Positions 9,123-16,888 of a stretch of 55,075 nt of DNA are shown here, one piece after another. This DNA comes from Pyrinomonadaceae bacterium (GTDB lineage: Bacteria > Acidobacteriota > Blastocatellia > Pyrinomonadales > Pyrinomonadaceae), in NCBI GenBank assembly GCA_013811945.1, contig JACCUI010000044.1, positions 1 to 55,075 of the forward strand, written 5' to 3'. Under the pieces are notes generated by a model, which saw only the letters and a list, made by a program, of their open reading frames with translations, did not search any database and was not told the origin of the DNA. The first letter of the stretch is position 1. Every line of letters starts with the position of its first letter. A program made the translations under genes and the position numbers.

Positions 9123-11099
9123 CTAGACAGAAATTACGTGTTCCTCGTGATCTTCTACCAGATACGGGGTCACAGCCACAGGCTTGATGACGGCGTCTTC
9201 CGCTAAGACGGCCTGGATAATTGGGAGACTGAGCGAATGCTTTCTGGAAATCCCGGGAACGTCGTGACCCGCGGCGTACACAGCATGGCGTCCGTTCTCT
9301 TCATACCACTCGGCGAGGTTTGCAGTCTTGTGCATGTTTTCGATAATCTGCCGCCAACCCACGCCGGTGTTATAAGCACAGAATGAAATCTCGCCTTCCT
9401 GCGTGCCATAAGGGATCACGCACATTTCAGTGCGGCGAAAATCGTAGTTGAAGAGATCCTGAAACCACATGCCTTCGACGCAGAGTACTCGCCAAACATC
9501 GTTCGGGTCGTCGGCCTTCTCAGCCTTCATGCGATCGTTGCGATCGGAACTGGAGTTCGTCGAAGAAGGCTTGAAAAGGTTGAGTATCTGAGAGATCGGA
9601 AAACCTTCTGGTGCGCGTTCAGCATTGAAGCTGCGCAGAATTGCCATGCCCAGTTGGGCATAGGAAAGTTTCTTTCCTCGAGCCGTGTCTGTGATGACCG
9701 CGACGTCCTTCATGAATTGCTCGTAATCGAAAAACTCAAAGAGGGATTTAAACTCGCCCGTCTTGCGATTTACGACCATCAACGTAAAGATGCCGCAGTT
9801 TGGATGGCAGTTACACGATGACCAGCCCCAGGGCGCATCAGCTCCCTGCAACATATCCATCACACTAGTGAAAGCCGAGTAAGAGGAGAGCGGGTACCAG
9901 TCGCGCAAAGGCTGTAACTGCCCGCCGAGCTGGTCTTTCAAATCGTGAGTCATCCCCGCGAGGGTGTAGCGCTGCTTGATACGCAGTTCGTCGGAAATGT
10001 CTTCATCACGACCAGTGAAGGAGACCGGTTGAAAGGCAATCGTCTGGACCTTGTCAATGTTTTTGGCCGCGAACTCAACAATCTGTCCGATTCCGTCGTT
10101 GTTAATCGTGTTGACGATTGTGGTAACGAGCGTAACTTTGATGCCCACACTCGCCAGATTTTCAATGGCCCGCAGTTTTACGTCAAAGAGGTTTCCCACT
10201 CCGCGATGCTTGTTCTTTTCTTCGCTGACACCATCAAACTGCAGATAAACGCCGTGCTGGCCGGCAGCTTTGGCAGCTTTGCAAAACTCGATGTCTTCGG
10301 CGAAACGAATACCGTTAGTCGCTGCAAGAATTCGATAGAAACCAACCTTCTTAGCGTAGGCGACCGCTTCGAGATAGTAAGGCGAAAGCGTTGGCTCGCC
10401 GCCGGAAAAAAGAATGATGATCTGGCGTTTTGGTTTGAATGAGACCGCTCGATCGAGAATTGCCCTGGTATCTTCGAAGGTTGGCTCGTGCACATAACCA
10501 ACCTGGTTGGCATCCATGAAGCATGGATTGCACATCATGTTGCAGCGGTTGGTAAGGTCGACAGTCAAAACGGCGCCCCGCCCAAATTTGATATTCGAAG
10601 TTCCGTGACGATGAATGGCCGCATCTTCCGCCGCTCTAAAGTCGCGTCCAAAGAACAAAGATTCAATTCGTTCGAGAAACGCCGGGTCGGTAGCCATCAC
10701 GTCGTCAAACTGCCCGTGTTTTGAACAAGTTTTACGCATGATGACGTTGCCATTCTCTTCCAGAATGGATGCTTTTATTTCGCCTGGATGTTTATGCATC
10801 AAGGTTTCGAGCGCCGTTTCGCCGCTGATGACGGCGTTGCGAACTTCCTTAACGCAGGTGGGACAAAGGCTATCCGTCTCGCGGGGGAATCCAAGTGGCG
10901 GAGAGGTTCGTTCATAGGACTTCAGAAGAGGAGCAGGCGCCCAGTTGGGACTGATGGCTTCGCCTTCCGGAAGTCGACGGTTGACTGACTGAAAAGCCTT
11001 CCAGGCTACGTCCGAAAGATTTGAGAGCAGCTTGGAGCTCTTAACGCCGGATAGCTTGCCCTTCTCGGATTCTCCTCTGCGAAACTGATCACTAAACAA
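9123..11099 (-). CDS. Tes-like radical SAM protein (candidate membrane-spanning lipid synthase)
   Basis: A 658-residue protein with an N-terminal metal site (LCPTC, Cys79/82, and TCSKHGQF, Cys125) and a radical SAM core with RCNMMCNPCF (Cys186/190/193) and GGEP at 233-236. Further cysteine groups are SSCNCHPNC (429, 431, 435) and Cys540, 560 and 574 (FRRTEMCVIPYG, ISFCAYN). This order of a rubredoxin-like site, an RS cluster and auxiliary clusters matches archaeal tetraether lipid synthase (Tes, MJ0619-type), which joins two lipid tails through C-C bonds. Group 4 acidobacteria contain membrane-spanning iso-diabolic acid, so making that lipid is a reasonable inference but not proven. The start is TTG at 11099 with GAGGAG 8 bases upstream. 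It is transcribed away from lpxD. Homologues of unknown function also exist, so substrate confidence is moderate. Confidence 0.75.
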   Translation of the reverse strand: MFSDQFRRGESEKGKLSGVKSSKLLSNLSDVAWKAFQSVNRRLPEGEAISPNWAPAPLLKSYERTSPPLGFPRETDSLCPTCVKEVRNAVISGETALETLMHKHPGEIKASILEENGNVIMRKTCSKHGQFDDVMATDPAFLERIESLFFGRDFRAAEDAAIHRHGTSNIKFGRGAVLTVDLTNRCNMMCNPCFMDANQVGYVHEPTFEDTRAILDRAVSFKPKRQIIILFSGGEPTLSPYYLEAVAYAKKVGFYRILAATNGIRFAEDIEFCKAAKAAGQHGVYLQFDGVSEEKNKHRGVGNLFDVKLRAIENLASVGIKVTLVTTIVNTINNDGIGQIVEFAAKNIDKVQTIAFQPVSFTGRDEDISDELRIKQRYTLAGMTHDLKDQLGGQLQPLRDWYPLSSYSAFTSVMDMLQGADAPWGWSSCNCHPNCGIFTLMVVNRKTGEFKSLFEFFDYEQFMKDVAVITDTARGKKLSYAQLGMAILRSFNAERAPEGFPISQILNLFKPSSTNSSSDRNDRMKAEKADDPNDVWRVLCVEGMWFQDLFNYDFRRTEMCVIPYGTQEGEISFCAYNTGVGWRQIIENMHKTANLAEWYEENGRHAVYAAGHDVPGISRKHSLSLPIIQAVLAEDAVIKPVAVTPYLVEDHEEHVISV

Positions 11100-11187
11100 G
11101 TAGCCTTCTCCTCATAGGCACCTCGCCTTCGCTGTGCCTCAATAACGTTAAAATCAATTGTTACTTAGAATAAAGCTGCGGTTCCAG

Positions 11188-11343
11188 TCAAGAGTACCTG
11201 TCCGCAGCCGCGCCATGATAGTTGGTCTGGTGTGGCATGGCAAGGCTAAAGAGGGCGATTCTTGGCAGTTGGCCCAAATATCCAGCCGTTACAAGGACCC
11301 CACCCGATAAAACCAGGGTTGCGTATTTGCGCTGATAATTCAT
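11188..11343 (-). CDS. Possible 51-residue single-pass membrane protein
   Basis: On the minus strand, ATG at 11343 is preceded by AGAGG with an 8-base spacer. It encodes a basic start (MNYQRKYATLVL), one hydrophobic helix (about residues 8-32) and a polar tail ending at 11188. It lies in the gap between the Tes-like gene and lpxD, divergent from lpxD and in the same direction as the Tes-like gene. The longer frame that continues upstream is only the antisense of lpxD. No family is recognised. It could be a real small membrane protein or a chance frame. Confidence 0.35.
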   Translation of the reverse strand: MNYQRKYATLVLSGGVLVTAGYLGQLPRIALFSLAMPHQTNYHGAAADRYS

Positions 11344-11399
11344 TTTCATTGCCTCTAACGCCGGAAATCGGATAAGGTGCGACCAAACGACAGGTTCAT

Positions 11400-12488
11400 A
11401 TGAACGAAGCAGGAAAAGTGAAGACAGTTGAGCAATTGGCCGCCCTGATCGGCGGCCGCGTCTCAGGGGATGCGCAGACTGGTATCGACTATGTTGCAAG
11501 CGTCGGATCCGCAAGTGCCGGGGCCGTAGCTTTTGTTGAGGATCAAAAAGCCTTAGAGAGTGCGCAAGACTGTGCCGCATCGGCTCTAATAGTGCCTGAT
11601 GGTTCTGGCGAACGCGCTCGCAAGATTGCTCAGAAAGTACCAGCCATAATTGAAGCGTCGAAGCCGAAACTTGCCTTTGCTCTAATCGGTACGATCCTGC
11701 ATCCGCGAAAACTGCGCGAGCCCCTAATTCATCCAACCGCGGTTGTTGCCCCTGGAGCGAACATTGCGTTGACCGTTTACATTGGCCCACACGTCTCTAT
11801 CGGCGAGAACTCGACCATAGGACCGGGCACCAGAATCGAAGCGGGCGTGGTAGTCGGTGACAACGTAGCCATCGGAATCGATTGTGTGTTGCATCCCAAC
11901 GTCACGCTCTACGATGAAGTCACAATTGGCGATAACGTTGTCCTGCATGCCGGAGTCTGCGTTGGCGCAGACGGCTTCGGTTATGTGCGCGACGATGTGG
12001 GTTACCACAAGTTTCCACAGATCGGCACGGTAGTTATCGAAGATGATGTAGAACTGGGAGCATACAGCTGCGTCGACCGAGCCGCGTTGGGACAAACACG
12101 TATTGGCCGTGGGACTAAGATCGACAATCTTGTACACGTCGGTCACAACTGTAACATCGGCGAACGGGTTGTCATTGCCGCGCAAACCGGGATCAGCGGC
12201 AGTGTGATTATTGAGGACGATGTCGTGATTGGCGGTCAGGTCGGTTTCGGCGATCACGTCCGCGTGCATAGTGGCGCAGTCATCGGCTCGAAGGCGGGAG
12301 TGTTGCCGGGCAAAATTGTGCGCCCCGGTGTTTGGTGGGGAATCCCCATTCAGCCGCTTGATGAATACAAGCGACTAAATGCCCATCTGAGCCGACTACC
12401 GCAGATGAGAGAAGATATTAAAAAGCTCCGCGCGCGACTTCAAGAATTGGAAGAGAAGCTATCTGAGGGCACACCTTCCCTACCTTAG
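11400..12488 (+). CDS. lpxD: UDP-3-O-acylglucosamine N-acyltransferase LpxD
   Basis: This 362-residue protein catalyses the third step of lipid A synthesis, transferring a hydroxyacyl chain from acyl-ACP to the 2-amino group of UDP-3-O-acylglucosamine in the cytoplasm. It shows the uridine-binding N-terminal domain (1-100), then a left-handed beta helix of hexapeptide repeats (about 108-320, for example IGPHVSIGENSTIGPGTRI). It contains GADGFGYV at 189-196 and the catalytic histidine motif VGHNCNIG (His249). The C-terminal helix (about 328-355) is charged, as in the family. Length is slightly above the E. coli enzyme (341). It lies apart from lpxA and fabZ, which are not in the window, but close to lpxB and lptD. 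Confidence 0.95.
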   Translation: MNEAGKVKTVEQLAALIGGRVSGDAQTGIDYVASVGSASAGAVAFVEDQKALESAQDCAASALIVPDGSGERARKIAQKVPAIIEASKPKLAFALIGTILHPRKLREPLIHPTAVVAPGANIALTVYIGPHVSIGENSTIGPGTRIEAGVVVGDNVAIGIDCVLHPNVTLYDEVTIGDNVVLHAGVCVGADGFGYVRDDVGYHKFPQIGTVVIEDDVELGAYSCVDRAALGQTRIGRGTKIDNLVHVGHNCNIGERVVIAAQTGISGSVIIEDDVVIGGQVGFGDHVRVHSGAVIGSKAGVLPGKIVRPGVWWGIPIQPLDEYKRLNAHLSRLPQMREDIKKLRARLQELEEKLSEGTPSLP

Positions 12489-12781
12489 ATAGTCTGAAAA
12501 ATGGCGTATGATCAACAATTTTCCATATCATTTTGCATTTCTCATTCGTAAGAGGTCGTCTCGATCCGCGATAAGTGATCGTTTTATTAGGCCGGACTTC
12601 AGTTAAGCGCGTCGTCCTCTTCTGAATCTCTCAGTTGTTGCGCTTCAAGTGCGGATTAGTGAGTTCTTGCAACGAGAAGTGTCAAATGACGTTTTAAAAA
12701 TGTCCCCGTTCTACCCTGGTTTTTCATCTTCATTTTATTGGTCATTGGGCACTATTTATCGCTCGGGCCGAGACCGGGGCT

Positions 12782-13978
12782 TCAGGCGCGTTTACCCGCT
12801 CGGGTGTTGACGAAATCAAGTATGCGTTCAGCGGCTCGCCGTGACGCCCCCCTCTCGCCAAGTTGATGGCCGACCTCGCGCAATCGCTTTCGGAGGGTCT
12901 GGTTTCGTCGATCATCCAGCAGTAGTATAAACTCCCCCGCAAGTCGCTCGCCGCTCAACTCATCCTGCATTAGCTCAGTCACAATTCGCTCGCCCGCGAT
13001 CAAGTTTACGAGTCCGTAATGGTCCGTGTTGATTAAGCGTCCCAGGATGTGCCAGTTGATGGGGGACACCTTGTAGACGATGACCATGGGAGTACCCAAA
13101 AGAGCGGCTTCCAGGGTCACCGTGCCACTAGCTACTGCGGCGACGTCAGAAGCAGCGAGAGCCTCGCGGGTCTGGTGATGCGCGATCCGTAGCACCCCCG
13201 GAAGAGTCGCCGCCGCGCTTCTGGCGGCGATAATCTCTCTTACTTCTTTGGGCGATCGGCTGGGCGCCACGACCACTACAAACTGAACGTCGGGCCGAGA
13301 GACAGAAATGAACGCAGCCGCATCCAGCATTTCCGGCAGAATGCGCTGAAGTTCCTTACGTCTGCTCCCGGGAACCAGGGAAATGATCGGCCGTGCGGGA
13401 TCGAGATCATGAAAGCGGCAGAAATCTTGCCGACTGAAGCGTGCTTCTACCTCCCCGGCGAGTGGATGACCTACAAACTCGACTTGCGTCACTCCCCGTT
13501 TGGCATACCACTCACGCTCAAACGGGAGAATCGTCAGCAGCAAGTCGACGTCGCGCTTGATGGTCTTCAAGCGATAAGAACGCCAGGCCCAAAGCTGGGG
13601 ACTGATGTAGTAGATAACTCTCAGGCCACGCCGGTGAAGCGAGCGCGCTAGGCGTAAATTGAAGTCGGGCCAGTCCACCAGAATCACAGCCTCCGGCTTT
13701 CTTTCAATTGCCGCTTGCTTCAACTTGTTGAAGGCTCGCCAGAACTTGGGCAACGCGCGTCCGATTTCAAGTAAGCCGAGAATTGCCAGATCATCGGATC
13801 GAATCACTGAATCGACGCCGGCTGCTCGCATCAAGGGACCGGTGGCGCCAAAGACGTCCATCTGACTCTCGGGCGCCGCCTCGCGCAATGCGTGAACGAG
13901 TGCTGCCGCATGAGCGTCACCCGAAGGCTCGCCCGCGATGATCATTAGCTTGTGCCGAGTCCGGGGTGTAGCCGTCAT
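12782..13978 (-). CDS. lpxB: Lipid-A-disaccharide synthase LpxB
   Basis: A 398-residue GT19 enzyme that condenses UDP-2,3-diacylglucosamine with lipid X to form the lipid A disaccharide at the inner face of the inner membrane. Family motifs are present: IIAGEPSGDAHAAALVHAL near the N-terminus, YYISPQLWAWR at 123-133, FVGHPL at 168-173 and LVPGSRRKEL at 201-210. The open frame extends to 14095, but ATG 13978 is chosen because the protein then begins a few residues before the conserved IAGEPSGD. A GGA lies 7 bases upstream. It faces lpxD convergently and lptD divergently, so the three lipid A/LPS genes are neighbours but not an operon. Confidence 0.95.
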   Translation of the reverse strand: MTATPRTRHKLMIIAGEPSGDAHAAALVHALREAAPESQMDVFGATGPLMRAAGVDSVIRSDDLAILGLLEIGRALPKFWRAFNKLKQAAIERKPEAVILVDWPDFNLRLARSLHRRGLRVIYYISPQLWAWRSYRLKTIKRDVDLLLTILPFEREWYAKRGVTQVEFVGHPLAGEVEARFSRQDFCRFHDLDPARPIISLVPGSRRKELQRILPEMLDAAAFISVSRPDVQFVVVVAPSRSPKEVREIIAARSAAATLPGVLRIAHHQTREALAASDVAAVASGTVTLEAALLGTPMVIVYKVSPINWHILGRLINTDHYGLVNLIAGERIVTELMQDELSGERLAGEFILLLDDRRNQTLRKRLREVGHQLGERGASRRAAERILDFVNTRAGKRA

Positions 13979-14177
13979 GAAGGATCCAATAATATAGGGC
14001 TGATCACGGAAAGGAGAAGGAGCAATTGTATGAAGCCAGAAAATGATCCTCCTTTCGGCCACTGTTCGCTGCTTCCCGCTTTTTCGTGCTAGCATCGCCT
14101 CGCTTTATAACTAAGGCGCGTGCTCTCTCCCTACTTGACGCAGTGCCCGCCAAACTACGGGAGGTCTCCACTCTCTT

Positions 14178-16706
14178 TTGCGCCTAGCTTTTTCCTCAAA
14201 GCCCATTTTTAGATTCACTCTGTTTGCGCTCGCGACCGCAATCATTAGCATTGCCTCACCTGTGCGCGGGCAACAAACCAATCCCGTCGATCGGAAAGTT
14301 ACAAACCCCATGACCGACACGCCCAACGTTAACCCCCTCACTCAGGACCAGCCTGTCCGCCCGCGTTCTCCATCGAGGCCAGACGAACCGGCTCAAGCTA
14401 CTGATAACCTTAAAGTCGACGCGGGCAAACAAACTGTTTCAGGTCCCGAGCACGCTCGCGTTTTCCTTTACGAAGGCAACGTTGATGCGCGTATTGGTAC
14501 ATATCGATTGCAAGCCGATAAGGTAACAGTTTACGAAGCAACAAATAGGGTCATTGCTGAGGGAAACGTCGTCTTTGATCAAGGGGAGCAGCAGAGAATT
14601 ACCGGCACGCGCGCGGAGTGGAACTACCGGACCAAGACGGGTTTCTTTGTCGATTCTACGGGTTTCACTAACCAGACGCAGGATGGAACCAGGATCTATT
14701 TTACTGCGGACCGAGTCGAAAGGATCAGCCTGGATACCCTCGTGGCTACGAACGTTCAGGTGACGGCATGCGACGAAGACGTACCGAAGTGGAGCTTCTA
14801 TGCGAAGCGCGCGACGATAAAGACCGGAGACCGGGTGCGCGTTTATTCACCACGACTCAGAATCAAGGACGTGCCGATCTTTTATCTCCCGTATGCCTCA
14901 GTCTCAATCAAGCAGCGCGATCGCGCGTCGGGTTTTTTGACCCCGACGTTCGGAGGCTCCGGAGAAAAAGGGTTTCGCCTCTCGAATGCCTACTATCAAA
15001 CGCTGGGTCGTTCGGCAGACGTTACGCTTCGCAATGATGTCTATACTAGCCGCGGTATCGGCATTGGCGCCGATTTGCGCACGCGAGCGAATTCGCGCTC
15101 ATATTTTAATTTAGGGTTCTATACGGTATTTGATCGCACACTTGGACCAGAGGAAGGAGCCACGCATCCCAATCAAGGCGGCTCGAGTTTTTATGTCGAA
15201 GGTGTTCATTATTTCCCAAACGGATTCATTGCCGCGGCGGATGTCAACATAACTTCAAATCTGGCGTTTCGTCAGGTGTTTTCGGACAGCATTCAACAGG
15301 CGATTTCCCCCGAAGAGCGTTCTCAGGTCTTTGTTAACAAGAACCACGGCGACTATAGTTTCAATCTGCTGGCGCGAACCCAAGTTACCTCCCTTCCCAC
15401 CTCGCGTATTCGAATTCGTGAACTACCGGGCATCAGCATCGAAAAGCGACCCTCGCTTCTCAGTTTCCTTAAGAAGCTACCGGTTTATTTTTCCTTTGAA
15501 GGCGGCGCCGAAGGCCTGAGCCGAAAAGAGAGCGTTGACGATCCTGTCGCCTTCCGAAACGAAGTGGGTGGCGATCCCATCGTCTCGCCGTCCCTCGTCC
15601 AGCGCCTCGACTTCCATCCGCGCGTGGCTTTGCCAATTAATTTTGCCGGCTTTTCCATTACGGCTACTGCGGGGGCGCGAGCCACCTTTTATTCAAACTC
15701 GCTGAATCCGACGAACAGAGCAGTGCTGAGCACGAACCTGACGCGAGGGTACGGGGAGTTTGAGTTGGATGTGCGGCCGCCGGCGCTGGCTAAAAACTTT
15801 CATCGCGGCAACGGGGTTTTCTTTTTCCGACATGTGATTGAGCCCTACCTCATCTACCGAAAGATTTCCGGCATAAACGAATTCGATCGCCTAATCCGGT
15901 TCGATTTCAACGATGCAATCGCCAACACCAACGAGATCGAATTCGGCATTTCCAACCGCTTTTTCACTCGCCGCTCGACGGAGAACGTGAGCAGCGCTGC
16001 AGTGCGCGCCACCAGGACCGGTGAAAAAGCACCTCTTTCGAGCCAGCCTTACGAAGCCCTGACGGTTACAGTGCGGGGAAAATATTTCTTTGATCGGTTT
16101 TTTGGCGGCGCCTTGATCCCGGGCAGGCGAAATCAGTTTTATCCCATCAACACTCTTTCGGGTTTTAGCTACGGTGGTATCCCCAGACGCTTCTCGCCGC
16201 TGAATGTGGAAGCCCGCTATCGACCGCGCAACGATATTTTCGTTGACCTCCGCACGGACCTCGACACACGCGATGGAGGGTTGCGCGCGATTTCGACTAC
16301 GTTTGGTATTACCCGACCCCTGGTGCAGGCCTTCCAGAGTTTTTATTACACGCGGGCGATTGAGCTGGTTCCCAGCCTGGCTCGATTCGCTGACGCGCGC
16401 GGCAACGAGCCCGGCACGCTGCGAGGGTCACAGTGGAGTCCCTCTCTGTTTCTGGGCGACCGTGAGCGTGGTTTGTATGGTGGGGCGTCCTTCTTCTTCG
16501 ATTTCCAGGAACGGCCGGGACAAGGAAACACTTCACTCATCAGTTCGACGGTCACGGTAGGATATAGCTGGGACTGCTGTGCCGTCACTGCCCAAAATTA
16601 CACCTTCAACGTTGGAGTTAGACAGGAAAACCGCGTCGTCTTCAGTTTCCGCCTCAATGGAATTGGTACTTTTGGTACCGAGCAGATCGGGCAACGCTCC
16701 CGCTAA
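14178..16706 (+). CDS. lptD: LPS-assembly outer-membrane protein LptD
   Basis: An 842-residue beta-barrel protein that receives LPS from LptA and inserts it in the outer leaflet of the outer membrane. A signal peptide (residues 1-31) precedes an OstA/LptA-like beta-jellyroll (about 80-195; VFLYEGNVDARIGTYRLQAD) and the barrel (about 210-842; LRIKDVPIFYLPYASVSIKQ at its start). Cysteines are C198 after the jellyroll and an adjacent C800-C801 pair in WDCCAVTAQNY. E. coli LptD has two N-terminal cysteines pairing with its own CC pair; here only one obvious partner is seen, so one disulfide is possible. The start is TTG at 14178. It is divergent from lpxB across about 200 bases. Confidence 0.9.
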   Translation: MRLAFSSKPIFRFTLFALATAIISIASPVRGQQTNPVDRKVTNPMTDTPNVNPLTQDQPVRPRSPSRPDEPAQATDNLKVDAGKQTVSGPEHARVFLYEGNVDARIGTYRLQADKVTVYEATNRVIAEGNVVFDQGEQQRITGTRAEWNYRTKTGFFVDSTGFTNQTQDGTRIYFTADRVERISLDTLVATNVQVTACDEDVPKWSFYAKRATIKTGDRVRVYSPRLRIKDVPIFYLPYASVSIKQRDRASGFLTPTFGGSGEKGFRLSNAYYQTLGRSADVTLRNDVYTSRGIGIGADLRTRANSRSYFNLGFYTVFDRTLGPEEGATHPNQGGSSFYVEGVHYFPNGFIAAADVNITSNLAFRQVFSDSIQQAISPEERSQVFVNKNHGDYSFNLLARTQVTSLPTSRIRIRELPGISIEKRPSLLSFLKKLPVYFSFEGGAEGLSRKESVDDPVAFRNEVGGDPIVSPSLVQRLDFHPRVALPINFAGFSITATAGARATFYSNSLNPTNRAVLSTNLTRGYGEFELDVRPPALAKNFHRGNGVFFFRHVIEPYLIYRKISGINEFDRLIRFDFNDAIANTNEIEFGISNRFFTRRSTENVSSAAVRATRTGEKAPLSSQPYEALTVTVRGKYFFDRFFGGALIPGRRNQFYPINTLSGFSYGGIPRRFSPLNVEARYRPRNDIFVDLRTDLDTRDGGLRAISTTFGITRPLVQAFQSFYYTRAIELVPSLARFADARGNEPGTLRGSQWSPSLFLGDRERGLYGGASFFFDFQERPGQGNTSLISSTVTVGYSWDCCAVTAQNYTFNVGVRQENRVVFSFRLNGIGTFGTEQIGQRSR

Positions 16707-16888
16707 TTCTGCTTCTTACCTTCCCCCGACCTATTGCGATCTGGTACAGTGATTTTGGCTCTCCCACTCCTGCCTCGCAGGATTTAGACCAGGGCGACAA
16801 TCAACGCTTTAAACTTCGCAATTCTAGAGAAAATCCCACGCCCTTGAGACCCCGGGCCCATGTTCTACAAAAACCCTCGGAGAAAGCT

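Noticed and set aside
11188..11790. A 200-residue minus-strand protein upstream of lpxD
   Set aside because: All but the last 50 residues are antisense to lpxD and have no protein-like character; only the short C-terminal part was kept as a possible small gene.
16844..16888. TTG 16844 as start of the DUF4214 protease
   Set aside because: It has no ribosome binding site, while GTG 16889 has GGAG at 6 bases.
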